From NCBI GenBank assembly GCA_030849075.1, contig JASAOO010003520.1:27745-91744 (forward strand): a DNA stretch of 64,000 nt, read 5' to 3'. Position 1 is the stretch's first letter; every line of letters starts with the position of its first letter. Positions 39,671 through 49,223 of this stretch are shown one piece after another. Under the pieces are notes generated by a model that was given only the letters and a program-made list of their open reading frames with translations, did no database searches and was not told the DNA's origin. The stretch comes from Zelonia costaricensis (taxonomy: Eukaryota; Euglenozoa; Kinetoplastea; Trypanosomatida; Trypanosomatidae). The translations under genes were made by a program, and so were the position numbers.

Positions 39671-42600
39671 ATACCAAAGCTGACTATGCTCGACGCAAGA
39701 TAAACATCCTCCCCCGCTGTCTCCTCTACGCGACCCTTCCTCGATCCGTCGCCGCCGCTTTCTTTTCACCTGCAATCCTTCTGGAATGCACAGGGAACAG
39801 GAGGGGGGAGGGAGGGGTTGATCCCGGCGAGTAAGCGGAGGGAAGGGCTGTATGTGTGTGTCTGTGTGTGAAGCGCAGAGAGGATGTTGAGTCGGTGACG
39901 GTGGACGGGTGCAACGAGGGGGGAGACTTGAAGCGATCGAGAAGGGAGTGTGTTCGGTGCTTGCCCGTTGCATGCGCCCCGCTTCTCTTCTTCTTGTTTG
40001 TTTGTGTTTCTTCTCTCACCCCTGCACCAGTGTCCCCGCAGTGCCTGCTTTTTGCTGGGCTTGCATTGCGAGGCGCGCTCCCTCGTCCTTCACCTCCCCT
40101 CTTCCCACCGCCCGCCTGCCCACCACGCCGTCCGCGAGTGTGTGCGTGTCTGCGAGTCGGCGCGCCGTTGAGGTGATGCTGTGGGGTTCGTGTCCAGCTC
40201 ACTTCGCCTCCCCGCCCCCTCCCCTATTGCTCTCGCTTGCCCGGCGGTTGTGGATGTCTCGTGTGTGTGTGTGTGTGCTTGTGTGGATGTGTGGATGTCT
40301 ACTTCCTTTTTTTTGGTGTTCTCTTGCCGCGTCTCTGGCCTCTCTTCAGGGGTCTGATTGTTGGGTTGCCTGTCTGCGCGCGCGCGTTTGTGCGTTTGCG
40401 TCTGACTTTGCGTTTGCGTGTGCGTGTGGGCGCGTGTGCGTGTCGTGGCAGCATGGAAGGGAGAGGGACTCGTCCTGCCCTCGCCCCTGCTTTGTTTCCA
40501 CCCTTTTCTTTTCTTTGCTTCCTTCCTTGACTGGTTTGCCTTTCCACTTGTGTACATCCCCCGCTCCGTCTGCTTCCTCCGCCCTCCCTCCCCCCCTCGT
40601 CACCTCGTCACCTCCCTCCCTCCCTCCCTCCCCTCCTCTCCTCCACACAATCCAAGGCCGCCACCTCCTCGTCTCGTACGCTTGACCCGCTGCATGTTGC
40701 CGCTGCATTCGACCGCTGTCTCGTGGCACCGCTCTCCCCATGCCGTGGCCTAAACACGCACCCCTACCTCCACCCGTGTCGTCACCCACTCCTGCTCCGC
40801 TCCTCATCGAGTTTTCACGGTTTCCGGGTGTTTCTCGCTCCTTCTTCCTCAGCCTGCGTGACGGGTACGCCTCTCTTCCTCTTGTCGTTCCACCTCGGCA
40901 CGTTGCGTGCCGCGTCTCCGCCGCGGGACAGCAACAACATCGAAGGTGGAACGAGAAGAGGAGGAGAGGTAATGCGGGGGGGGGGAGAAGCGGGTTGCGT
41001 GCGTGGTGATAGTGACGTGCTTGTGTGTGTGTGTGTGTGCGGTGAGCGACAGGACGGGGATGAACGAGGGAGAAGAGATGCCCAGCCGTAGATCCTTTGC
41101 GGGCAGCCCAGACGACACCGGCGTGAAGTTCGCTTGGGGCGGCGAGCAACACCGCACATGGGGGCCCTCCTTCGCTTCCCTCTCTCTGTGAACGGGGGAG
41201 AAGGGCGGCGGCGTGGACGGATGTTGAAGTGACGAGGACGAATGCTGGTCGCTCCTCTCATATATGTGTGTAGGCGTTTGTGTGTGAGAGCACGCGTCCC
41301 AGCAGCAACAGCTTGACACTCCCCTCCCAGTCAACCCCCCCATCCCCCACCCTCCAACCCCCCAACCACACACACACGCCTTCGTTGAGAAGAAGGGGAG
41401 GGGGAGAGGAAGGGTACCGCGGTGGGGAGAAGAATGAGCTCGTGAAACAAGGAGGATAGGAAAGGCGTTGGGCGGGAGAGTGCGCGCTGGGGTACGGCGG
41501 CGTGGAAGACCTCCCGTCTTGCCGTTCCGCGATGAACCCTTGACGACCTTCAACGAGAGGGATGATGGATGGAAAAAAAAAATGACAAGAGACAGAAACA
41601 AAGGCAGAGTAGGAGGGCGCGGGGCGGGGGATGGAGTTCACCACACGGACTCTGCCTCGCAAGTGGCACGTCCCTTTCCTTTCTCCCCTCCGCTCTCGCC
41701 GCGTCACCCTCCCGTGAAGACGACACCGCGCCCGCTTCCCGCTCCCCCCCATTCGCGCGCCTCCCCCCCCGCCTCCCGCTCTGTGTCCCGCCGCACCTCC
41801 CTTCCTTTTTTGTTTTCGTGTGTGTGTGCGTGGGGTCCCTGTCCTTTGCCCCCCCCCCCCCTGTTTCGCATGCAGGCTTCTCTTGTGGGTGATTTGTGGG
41901 TGATTTGTGCGTGAGCAGTTACGTGCCTGCGTGTGCACTGTCAGCGAGGTGCCGCAAGGCGGGGGGAAGTTGGGAAGCGTGACGATTCGAACGAGATGAA
42001 GAGAGCGAGAGGGGTGGATGGCGAAGGCTTGGCGTTGCCGACTCCTTTGTCATGCACTTTCCTCGACTTGATTGCCTTTCTCCATGCCCGGCGCACGCTT
42101 CTCCGCCCCGCCCCGGCCCACTCCTGTTCACCCCCCTCTTGCCCCGCCCACGTCTCGGCGTGCGTGCGTGCGTGTGTGTGTGCCTATAACCTGCGCTCGC
42201 GTGTTTGCGTCTTCTCACCCCCTTTCTCGCGACACAGCGCCAGTCCAGACACCCCCCCCCTCCCTCACCCCTCGTTGTTGTCCGGCTTCCTCCCCACACG
42301 CCCGCACTCCAGGCACCTCCCCTCCTCCTCTTCCTACCCCCCTTCTTCCACCACACTCCTCCTTCCCCCGTCCTCTCTTGCGCCCTCTCCGCTCAAGTGC
42401 GTGTGACTGGAGCGGGTTGCTAGTCACTTCGCCCGCGGCGTGGGAGCAACCGACTCGGGGAAAGCCAGGCCAGGATGTCCCTCCGATGCACCTGACGACG
42501 ACGATGGCGACGTGTATCTCTCTTCTTCTTGCGTTTCTACTACAGTGATGTACATGATGTTTCTCCCTTTCTCCCCCCTCCTCTCTTCCTCTCTGTCCGT

Positions 42601-42731
42601 CCTTGCCTTTGCACAACTTGATGAACCTCCGCGTGTGCGTGTGTGTCGGTGAATATGTGTGTCTGTGTGCGTCTGTGTGCGCAACCATCTCCTGCTTGCA
42701 GTTGATAGGCACGTCTCTCTCACTCTCGGCT

Positions 42732-42738
<7 letters not shown>

Positions 42739-42785
<47 letters not shown>

Positions 42786-42794
42786 CACACACAC
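42739..42794. repeat. CA microsatellite, about 56 nt
   Basis: CA repeat with one CG interruption near 42779, continuing imperfectly as ACGC units to about 42820. Confidence 0.9.
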
Positions 42795-43310
42795 GCGTAG
42801 ACGCACACGCACGCACGCACGGAAGACAGAGAGAGAGAGCGATGGGCGCAAACGGGGGGAGAAAGAGTGATGTGCAGTATGCGGAGGGCGGCACTCTTGT
42901 CGCCCGGCACGGTTGGATGGCTCTGTCTCCCGATTATATACATACCCGTCTTCGTGCCACCCTTCCCCTCCCCCCTCCGCGCTTGCACAAGGATCGTCAA
43001 CCGGGCCACCGCCAGCAGCCTCCCTCCCTTCACCCCGCACGTTACCCTCACCCAGTTACGTCCTTGCCCCCCTCCCTTTCCCCTCCCAACCTCGGCGACG
43101 CCTCCTTCTCCTCTCCTCCTCCGCGTACTGTTCGTTGCTTCGCTGTCTTCCCGTTCATTTTGTTTGTCTTCTCTTCCTCTCGTCTCTTTCCCCGTCTGTG
43201 CCCCCCCCCACTCCCCGCCTTCCTCCCCATCCACGTGTCACGACTCTTCCACCTCCCCCGCCCCTCCGTCCCCTGCGACGCACTTGTGCCCCCCCCCGCC
43301 TCTTGCTGAT

Positions 43311-43334
43311 GCTGCTGCTGCTGCTGCTGCTGCT
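43311..43334. repeat. GCT trinucleotide repeat
   Basis: Eight GCT units in non-coding DNA. Confidence 0.9.
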
Positions 43335-44822
43335 TCCCCCCTTTCGCAGCTGCCGCGGTGTGTGCGCACTCCTCCTGCTGGTGTCGTGGAACTGTTTCCC
43401 CCGTTCCCCTCTGTGCCCCTCCCCCCTCCGCGCTGGCCCTTCTCGCGTGCGCGCCTGAGTGTGTCGCGGCGTGGGCTGAGGCTGAAGCTGAGGCTGAGAC
43501 TGAGGCAGGGGAGGAGAGGAGGCTTATCCTTCCTCACTTCCTCACTTCCCCCCTTCCGCACACACACACCTGCGCCCGGCTCCCCTTCGTTCCACACAAC
43601 CGACGCGTCTCACCAGGTACGCGACTGGACGGCGCCGAAAATGAATACGTGCGAGGAGGCAAGGGCGCATTCGCAGAAGAGTGGCGGGAGGGGGAAGGGA
43701 GGGTCCGAGAGGCGCACGAGGCCGGCACACCCGCTGTCGGCGCTGCCACGGCACGACGGGGGAGGGATCGAGGGTGTGAGGGGTGGGTCGAGGGTGCGCG
43801 TAAGCACAGCGGCGGAAAAAAAAAGCAAAAGGAAGCAACGACGGTGCGTGCCGACGTGGCTCGATAAATGCACACGGAAAGAAACAAAGGCGAGATACGA
43901 GTAGCTGTGAACACGCCTCCCCTCCCCTTTGTGAAGGTGAGTTTGAGAAGGCTGGACGGCTGAGCTCGTCAAACCCAACGTACAGGCACGCATGCATGCA
44001 CAGGGCACGGAACGGTACGCGTTGACACACAACTGCAACGCGGCGGGAGGGGAGGGGGGGGGGGCGGACCTCCACCCGACGGTGGCCTACGCCTCCCCCC
44101 CTCCCCTCCCCCGCGGGACTTCGCTAGAGGTGTGTGAACACCACCGTCGTCCTTGCGGCTACGAAAGGGAGAGAGGGGAGGCTTGCGAGGGGAGGTGGAC
44201 GCAGGGAGTGGGCGCATGTGGGCAGTGGCTCATCTGCCCTTGTGCACGAGCCCCCGTCGAACTGGCTCCGCCGTCGGCGCCAGTCCGTCCGCCTTCCTGC
44301 CTCTTCTCCGTCCTCATCCACGTTGCTCGCGGGGTGCGTGCGCCGATGGTGCAACCGGGAAAGAGAGCGGCGCGTCACGCAGCCAGAAGCCTTCCGTCTA
44401 ATGCTCTCGCGTGCCGTCCTTCTACGGTGCCTTCTCGCGACGTCACTGCGGTCCTGACGCACCACGCTACTCCCCCCCGATACTTCACCTCACCTTTCAC
44501 CCACACCTGCACCTGCTTCCTTTCTCGGCTTGCGTTGCCGCATCCCTCCCCCTCCAGCGCTCGTGCGCTCGCCACCGCGTATCTGAGCGACGACAGCACC
44601 TCCGCTCATCCACACTTCACCCCATCAAAGGGAACCCATCCCTCCAAGTAGGGGAAGTCGCCATCGCGGCCGTCTTCGTGCGTCGTGCAGTCGTACGTGC
44701 TGTCCCCCCCCCCCCCAACCCCCGCCCCACCATCACCACCACCCCGTTGCGCTGCTCGACGCATCCGCACACCCGAGGCGCGCGAGACCGCCACGAGAAA
44801 CACCCCGGGGGCCTTCAAAGGT

Positions 44823-46118
44823 ATGCGCTTCACTCGACTGGGTCTGCGCACCTCGCGCAAAGGGCCTGGTGGCTGGTCCGCCCCAACGCTGCAGACCTCT
44901 GGTCCCACGCTTGATGCCGCCCTCGTGGGCAACCGCGCCTCCCGGCCGACGCCCCTGCCCGGAGCCGCCTCGTCCTCGACAGCGTCACGTGCATCGACGG
45001 CGTCGGAGGCGGCGTTTCGGCGGAGCAGCGCTCGGCGCTCCGGCACAGACGGCAGCCCCCGCTCTGGCACCGCGACCGGCCCGCACGCCTCCGCCCCGGC
45101 GTTCGGGTCGACTTTCTACGACGGCGCTGACAACGCCGCACACCACGCCCCGTCCGGCGCTGGTCTGGACGCGGCGTCGTACAGCTGGAAGGCCGAGGCG
45201 TGGCGCGATCGGCCGCCTGCGGGCATCGACTCGAACATGACCAGCCTCCGCAGCGAGAGTGGCGGGACGATGCGCCGAGATGCGAAGCGGGTCGAGACGG
45301 CGAGGCCGCCGCTCGGCGACGCGGCGGGCACGGGCGGCAGCGAGCAGAGCACGGCGGGCAGAGGCGCCAACTGGCTGGGCGGGGCCCGGAAGGGCAGCGG
45401 GGCAACGCCGGACACGCTGGAGCGGGCAACGATGCGGCACGCCTTCGGGGCCGGCGAGTTCTCGATGGTGGACCGCGAGGACCTGACCGTGACACGGCTG
45501 CTGCGCCTCATGACGGAGGCAACGCTGAAGCCGCGCGACGCCGACAGCCGCGCCTTTGGTGGCGACGGCGCCACGAAGCTGGCGGAGCAGCGCGAGGAGC
45601 TCAAGATACTCGACCAGCGCTTCGTACCCTACCAGCATCCTGAGCTGATGGACGACTACTTGAAGAACGCGGACCGCCTGCACAGCCCGAGTGGGGCCGT
45701 GTGCGAGCGCGACATGCTGCGTGGCCGCATCGTCGGTCTTCTCTTCTTCACGGAGTCGGAGCGCTCCATCGCGTTCATGCGCTACCTCCAGGTGGTCCAT
45801 AAGCGGCACAGCCCCGACCTGGTTGTGGTGGCCGTCTCGCTGGCGTCGAAGGAGATGATGGATGTGACGCGGTCCTTTGGCTTTTTTCACTGCGCCCACC
45901 GCGACGGCGCGACGTGGGTCTCGCGGGATGCCGGCGTCACGATTCGGCCCTTCATGCCGATGCCTCGTCTCGTCGTGGTGAACGGCACGACAGGGCACGA
46001 GATCACGCGCAGCGGGGTGACAGCGGTGCTGGCCAACCCCGACACGTGCTTCGCGGCGTGGCGGCGCGGGGAGGGTGGGTACAGCTTTATGGACTACTTC
46101 GCCGGGACGAAAATCTGA
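44823..46118 (+). CDS. Thioredoxin-fold protein without CxxC, 431 aa
   Basis: Residues 1-200 are Ala/Ser/Gly/Pro-rich and probably disordered. A conserved-looking linker spans about 200-290. The C-terminal part (about 293-429) resembles a tryparedoxin/nucleoredoxin-type thioredoxin fold: GRIVGLLFFTESERSIAFMR (beta strand, then the active-site helix), DLVVVAVSLASKEM, the cis-Pro-type turn PMPRLVVVNGTTG, and a final helix. At the place of the catalytic CxxC stands ESERS, so it cannot be a dithiol oxidoreductase. The ATG at 44823 was chosen because upstream in-frame codons encode a poly-Pro stretch made by the C13 tract and have no ATG. Function is unknown; a structural or binding role for the fold is inferred. 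Confidence 0.72.
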   Translation: MRFTRLGLRTSRKGPGGWSAPTLQTSGPTLDAALVGNRASRPTPLPGAASSSTASRASTASEAAFRRSSARRSGTDGSPRSGTATGPHASAPAFGSTFYDGADNAAHHAPSGAGLDAASYSWKAEAWRDRPPAGIDSNMTSLRSESGGTMRRDAKRVETARPPLGDAAGTGGSEQSTAGRGANWLGGARKGSGATPDTLERATMRHAFGAGEFSMVDREDLTVTRLLRLMTEATLKPRDADSRAFGGDGATKLAEQREELKILDQRFVPYQHPELMDDYLKNADRLHSPSGAVCERDMLRGRIVGLLFFTESERSIAFMRYLQVVHKRHSPDLVVVAVSLASKEMMDVTRSFGFFHCAHRDGATWVSRDAGVTIRPFMPMPRLVVVNGTTGHEITRSGVTAVLANPDTCFAAWRRGEGGYSFMDYFAGTKI

Positions 46119-46991
46119 AGTGTGGTGTGGTGCGGTGCGGTGGGGGTGGACGGTGGAGGACGCCGCCGGTCTCGCTGCTGCCTTGCTGTGTGCATTTGAT
46201 GTCTGGCGCGCCCTCTCTCCGTCGGTGCGTGGCGCCGCATGAAGGGGACGAGGGAGAAGCCGTGGTGGTGCGGCACAGGAGGTGGATCACCCCACAGCCA
46301 CCACTCACACACACGCACGCACACACACCCAGACTGCGTCGTTGTGTAGGGCGGCGCTAGCGGAGTGGTGTCATTACAGTCTAAGGGAGCGAAACAAGTC
46401 GACAAGCGAAGATGAAGGCGGTGATGATATCACGAACACGTGGGTGCAGTCGGTGCAGGATGCGCAGAGGAGGGGTGGGGGGAAGGGGGTGGGGAGGCGG
46501 TTGCGAGGCTGCGCGGCGCACGCCGAAGACGCAGCGCCACGAGCACCAATGCAGCGAGCCCTTCTCCCTCATGAACCCGGTGTGGCAAGGGACGGAAACA
46601 GACAGCGCCGCGCTGTCCCTCCCCCGCACATTTGAACACCGGCCTACGCGCTGCGTCTCCGCTGCGGACGTCCCGCTCTGTTCAAACTCAGACTCTCTTC
46701 TCTTTCCTTCCTGGTCTGCTTTGCCCCGCCCCCCCCCCCCTGCCCACGCACCGTGACGTGCGTCGCTGGTTGCGGGCTCGCCTCTCCGCCCGTGCGATGA
46801 CGCTGAGAGACGGCTGACGGACAGCTCCTGTTACGCTGACACACGCACACACGCACACACACAGGCAAACACAGACACGCGCGTAGAAGGCTGACCTCCA
46901 CCACCGCGCTGTGCCATCGATTTCGCTGTCTCGTGGCTCTCTCTCTCTCTCTCGCATGCTGCAAAGGCGCAGGGCCGCACCGCGTTCTGCA
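46119..46991. other. Spacer upstream of pseudokinase
   Basis: No gene. CA/GT-rich patches occur near 46306-46330 and 46840-46872, and a CT-repeat pyrimidine tract (46931-46953) is the likely splice signal for the next gene. Confidence 0.6.
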
Positions 46992-48272
46992 ATGGCGCGC
47001 GGGACGGGCTCCGGGCAAGTGGCTGTCGAGGGCGACACGGAGGCAGCAGCCGGCGTCGTCGCCGTTCCTTGTTGCGCCGCTGTGAAGGCCACACCCGACA
47101 GGCTCAACGCGCGTCCCCGCATCCACGTCATCGCACCCGCCACGGAGTCCGGCATCGTGGCGACCTACGACGGCGACGCCCCCGGCTACACGATGACGCA
47201 CTACGTGATGGGCGTCGGCCGGACTGGCCGCGTCTGCCGCGCACGCCGCTGCGCCAACACTCGAGCCGAGTACGCTGTGGCGGTGAAGCGCATACCGGTG
47301 CCGGCGTCGCCGTGCTTCGATGCTGTTGCGGCGGCAACGCAGGCTGTGGTGCGGGAGGTCACGTTATGCCGATGCGTGCGGGAGTCCCCATACGTGATTG
47401 TGATGCACGAGCCGTGGTTCGACCGCCGCGCCGGCGTCTTCGCGCTGCCGATGGAGGCGGGCGACTGCAGCCTTGCCGACTACGCCGAGGCGTGCGACTA
47501 CACATACGAGCCGCTCGTGCTGCTGTCTATTTGCGTGCAGTGCGCCCGCGCGCTGGAGGCGGTGCACAGCCGCGGCATAGTGCACTGCGATGTGCGGCCG
47601 TCGCACTTCGTGGTGAACATGAAGGCCCCGAAGCGCCGGGCCCTCCGTGCGTGGCCGCCGCGCGTTCGCCTCACGAGCTTCAGCTGTGCCTACGCTGTGG
47701 ACGACGTGCCTCCGGAGCTGGCCAGGCCCGCTAACGCGCGGGCCTTTGCGGCGCCCGAGGTGCTGGTGGACGGGCACGAGCCGGTGACGCCCACCGCGCG
47801 GGACATGTGGAGTCTGGGCCTGACCTTTTTCCTGCTCGCCACGGGCGGGATGCCGCGCATCGTGCTGCCCCCACCAGAGCTCTCGCCCGGTGCACTGGGT
47901 GATTCTCAAGGCACGGTGCACGTGCCGTACTTCGACTTCAGTGGCAGGCTGGTTGGCGGGGAGGCGCACGCGGTGCTGCACGTCGCGACGCGGATGCTGG
48001 CCACAGACCCCCGTCAGCGGCCGTCGGCGACCGCGGTGCTGGATGGGCTGCACTACGTGCTTGCAGCCCGTGAGCTGTCAGGGCCGGGCTGCCGAGCTGC
48101 GGACGCGGAAGAGAGCCACGCTGGCAGGGCACCTGCACCCAGCGCACACCCGGGCGCCGTGTCGCAGTCGGCCGTGGGTCCCTCGACGCCACCCGGGGCC
48201 CCGCTGCTGCCTCGGCCGGAGCCGCCCAAGCTGGTGCGGCTCGACTCTCTTCAGCCGCAGCCGCACGCGTAG
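46992..48272 (+). CDS. Protein pseudokinase, 426 aa
   Basis: The protein-kinase fold spans about residues 70-370. The VAVK lysine is present (K99) and the APE-type motif is kept (FAAPEV). The catalytic loop reads HCDVRPSH instead of HRDVKPEN: the Asp is kept (D200) but the metal-binding Asn is His205. DFG is replaced by SFS (229-231), so Mg-ATP binding and phosphotransfer should be lost or very weak. The glycine loop (MGVGRTGRVCRARR) is partial. The tail (about 375-426) is Pro/Ala-rich. It is a tandem paralogue of the next gene, sharing MEAGDCSLADYAEACDYTYE and neighbouring residues exactly. ATG 46992 follows the first AGs after the CT tract; ATG 46956 is an alternative adding 12 residues. 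Confidence 0.88.
   Translation: MARGTGSGQVAVEGDTEAAAGVVAVPCCAAVKATPDRLNARPRIHVIAPATESGIVATYDGDAPGYTMTHYVMGVGRTGRVCRARRCANTRAEYAVAVKRIPVPASPCFDAVAAATQAVVREVTLCRCVRESPYVIVMHEPWFDRRAGVFALPMEAGDCSLADYAEACDYTYEPLVLLSICVQCARALEAVHSRGIVHCDVRPSHFVVNMKAPKRRALRAWPPRVRLTSFSCAYAVDDVPPELARPANARAFAAPEVLVDGHEPVTPTARDMWSLGLTFFLLATGGMPRIVLPPPELSPGALGDSQGTVHVPYFDFSGRLVGGEAHAVLHVATRMLATDPRQRPSATAVLDGLHYVLAARELSGPGCRAADAEESHAGRAPAPSAHPGAVSQSAVGPSTPPGAPLLPRPEPPKLVRLDSLQPQPHA
47442..47576 (+). repeat. Conversion tract shared with downstream kinase (copy 1)
   Basis: This 135-nt stretch matches 49614-49748 at 133 positions by eye, including synonymous sites, while flanking kinase DNA is clearly diverged. Read as a recent gene-conversion tract. 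Confidence 0.85.
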
Positions 48273-49223
48273 CGGTGTCAATCCGAGTCGATCAGTTCTT
48301 TTTGTTTCTTAAGGGCACTCTCTGTTTGCGTCGTATATGTGTGTGTGTGTGTGTGTGCATATCTGCACAGGCCACACTTCTTCGTGCCCTCTTCCTCTCC
48401 TGCTCCCCGTGCGGCCGAGTCCTCTTTGCTTCACCGCCCCCTCCCCTCTTGCGGGAACTGCAATTGGGCGCGGAGAGAAGGGGGGGGGGAGGGAGGGAGA
48501 GGCCTAGACCCTGCTTGGACGTGTCTGCGTGTGCGTTCGGTTTCTTGTTCATTCTCACTGCTATCCTCTCTGCTGCTGCTGCTATCACCACGACTGTTTC
48601 GTGCGTCAGACCCCCCCCCCTCCTATTGCACCTTTTCTCTTGGTGTTTTTTCTCCACTGTGTCGCGCCGCGCATGACGCGTACGGCAACACCACCGTAGG
48701 GCGGTGGCTGTCGTCACGCTCGACAGCGCGCGGCGTGCCTCTCTTGACGTGACCGTCCAGCGATACGATGCCATGAGCAAGGAAGCTGTGCACAGCGCGG
48801 CAAGGGCTGTGTGTCGGTGTGTGTTGGCCCTGCCACGCAGCGCTTGTTGAGCTTGCCGGTGTGTGTACCACGCACGCAAGGTGAACTTCGAAGGACGCCT
48901 CACTCCCTCGAGAGGGACAGCACCGCTCCTGCACGACACGTCTGACGACACGCGTCTGCGTCGTCACTTCGACCGCATCGCCACTGCGGCCTGCGCTTCG
49001 CTGACGCGCTCACACTTGAAGAAACCTGCCGCCTCCCTCTTGCCATTCATCTCGCCACTACACGGGGTACGCTCCTCCATGGACAGTCCCACTACGCGCC
49101 GGCACGTCCCCCCATCCACCTCCATCTTTTCACTCTTCCCAGCCGCACGCCTCCAGCCCCCCCCCCCCCCCGCCCTCTGGTCACCCCCTCCCCTCCCCTC
49201 CCCTCCTCGCACTGCTGCTTCGG
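48273..49223. other. Spacer between the two kinase paralogues
   Basis: No gene. A GT run lies at about 48338-48358. A C15 run (49157-49171) and CCCCT repeats up to 49205 form the pyrimidine tract before the kinase; no AG lies between 49156 and its ATG. Confidence 0.6.

Larger units (their letters stand above)
39671..44822. other. 5.1 kb spacer, longest in the window, no gene seen
   Basis: No frame here looks like a real gene: translations are low-complexity Pro/Ser/Cys/His. Elements seen are GT runs (about 40260-40278, 41024-41040), a 56-nt CA repeat (42739-42794), a GCT triplet run (43311-43334), a C-run at about 41850-41860 and a C13 run (44704-44716) before the next gene. It separates the SMP array from the unrelated genes to the right. 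Confidence 0.55.

Noticed and set aside
42867..43904. 345-residue + strand frame in the 5.1 kb spacer
   Set aside because: Pro/Ser/Leu/Arg low complexity from C/T-rich DNA; no conserved motif.
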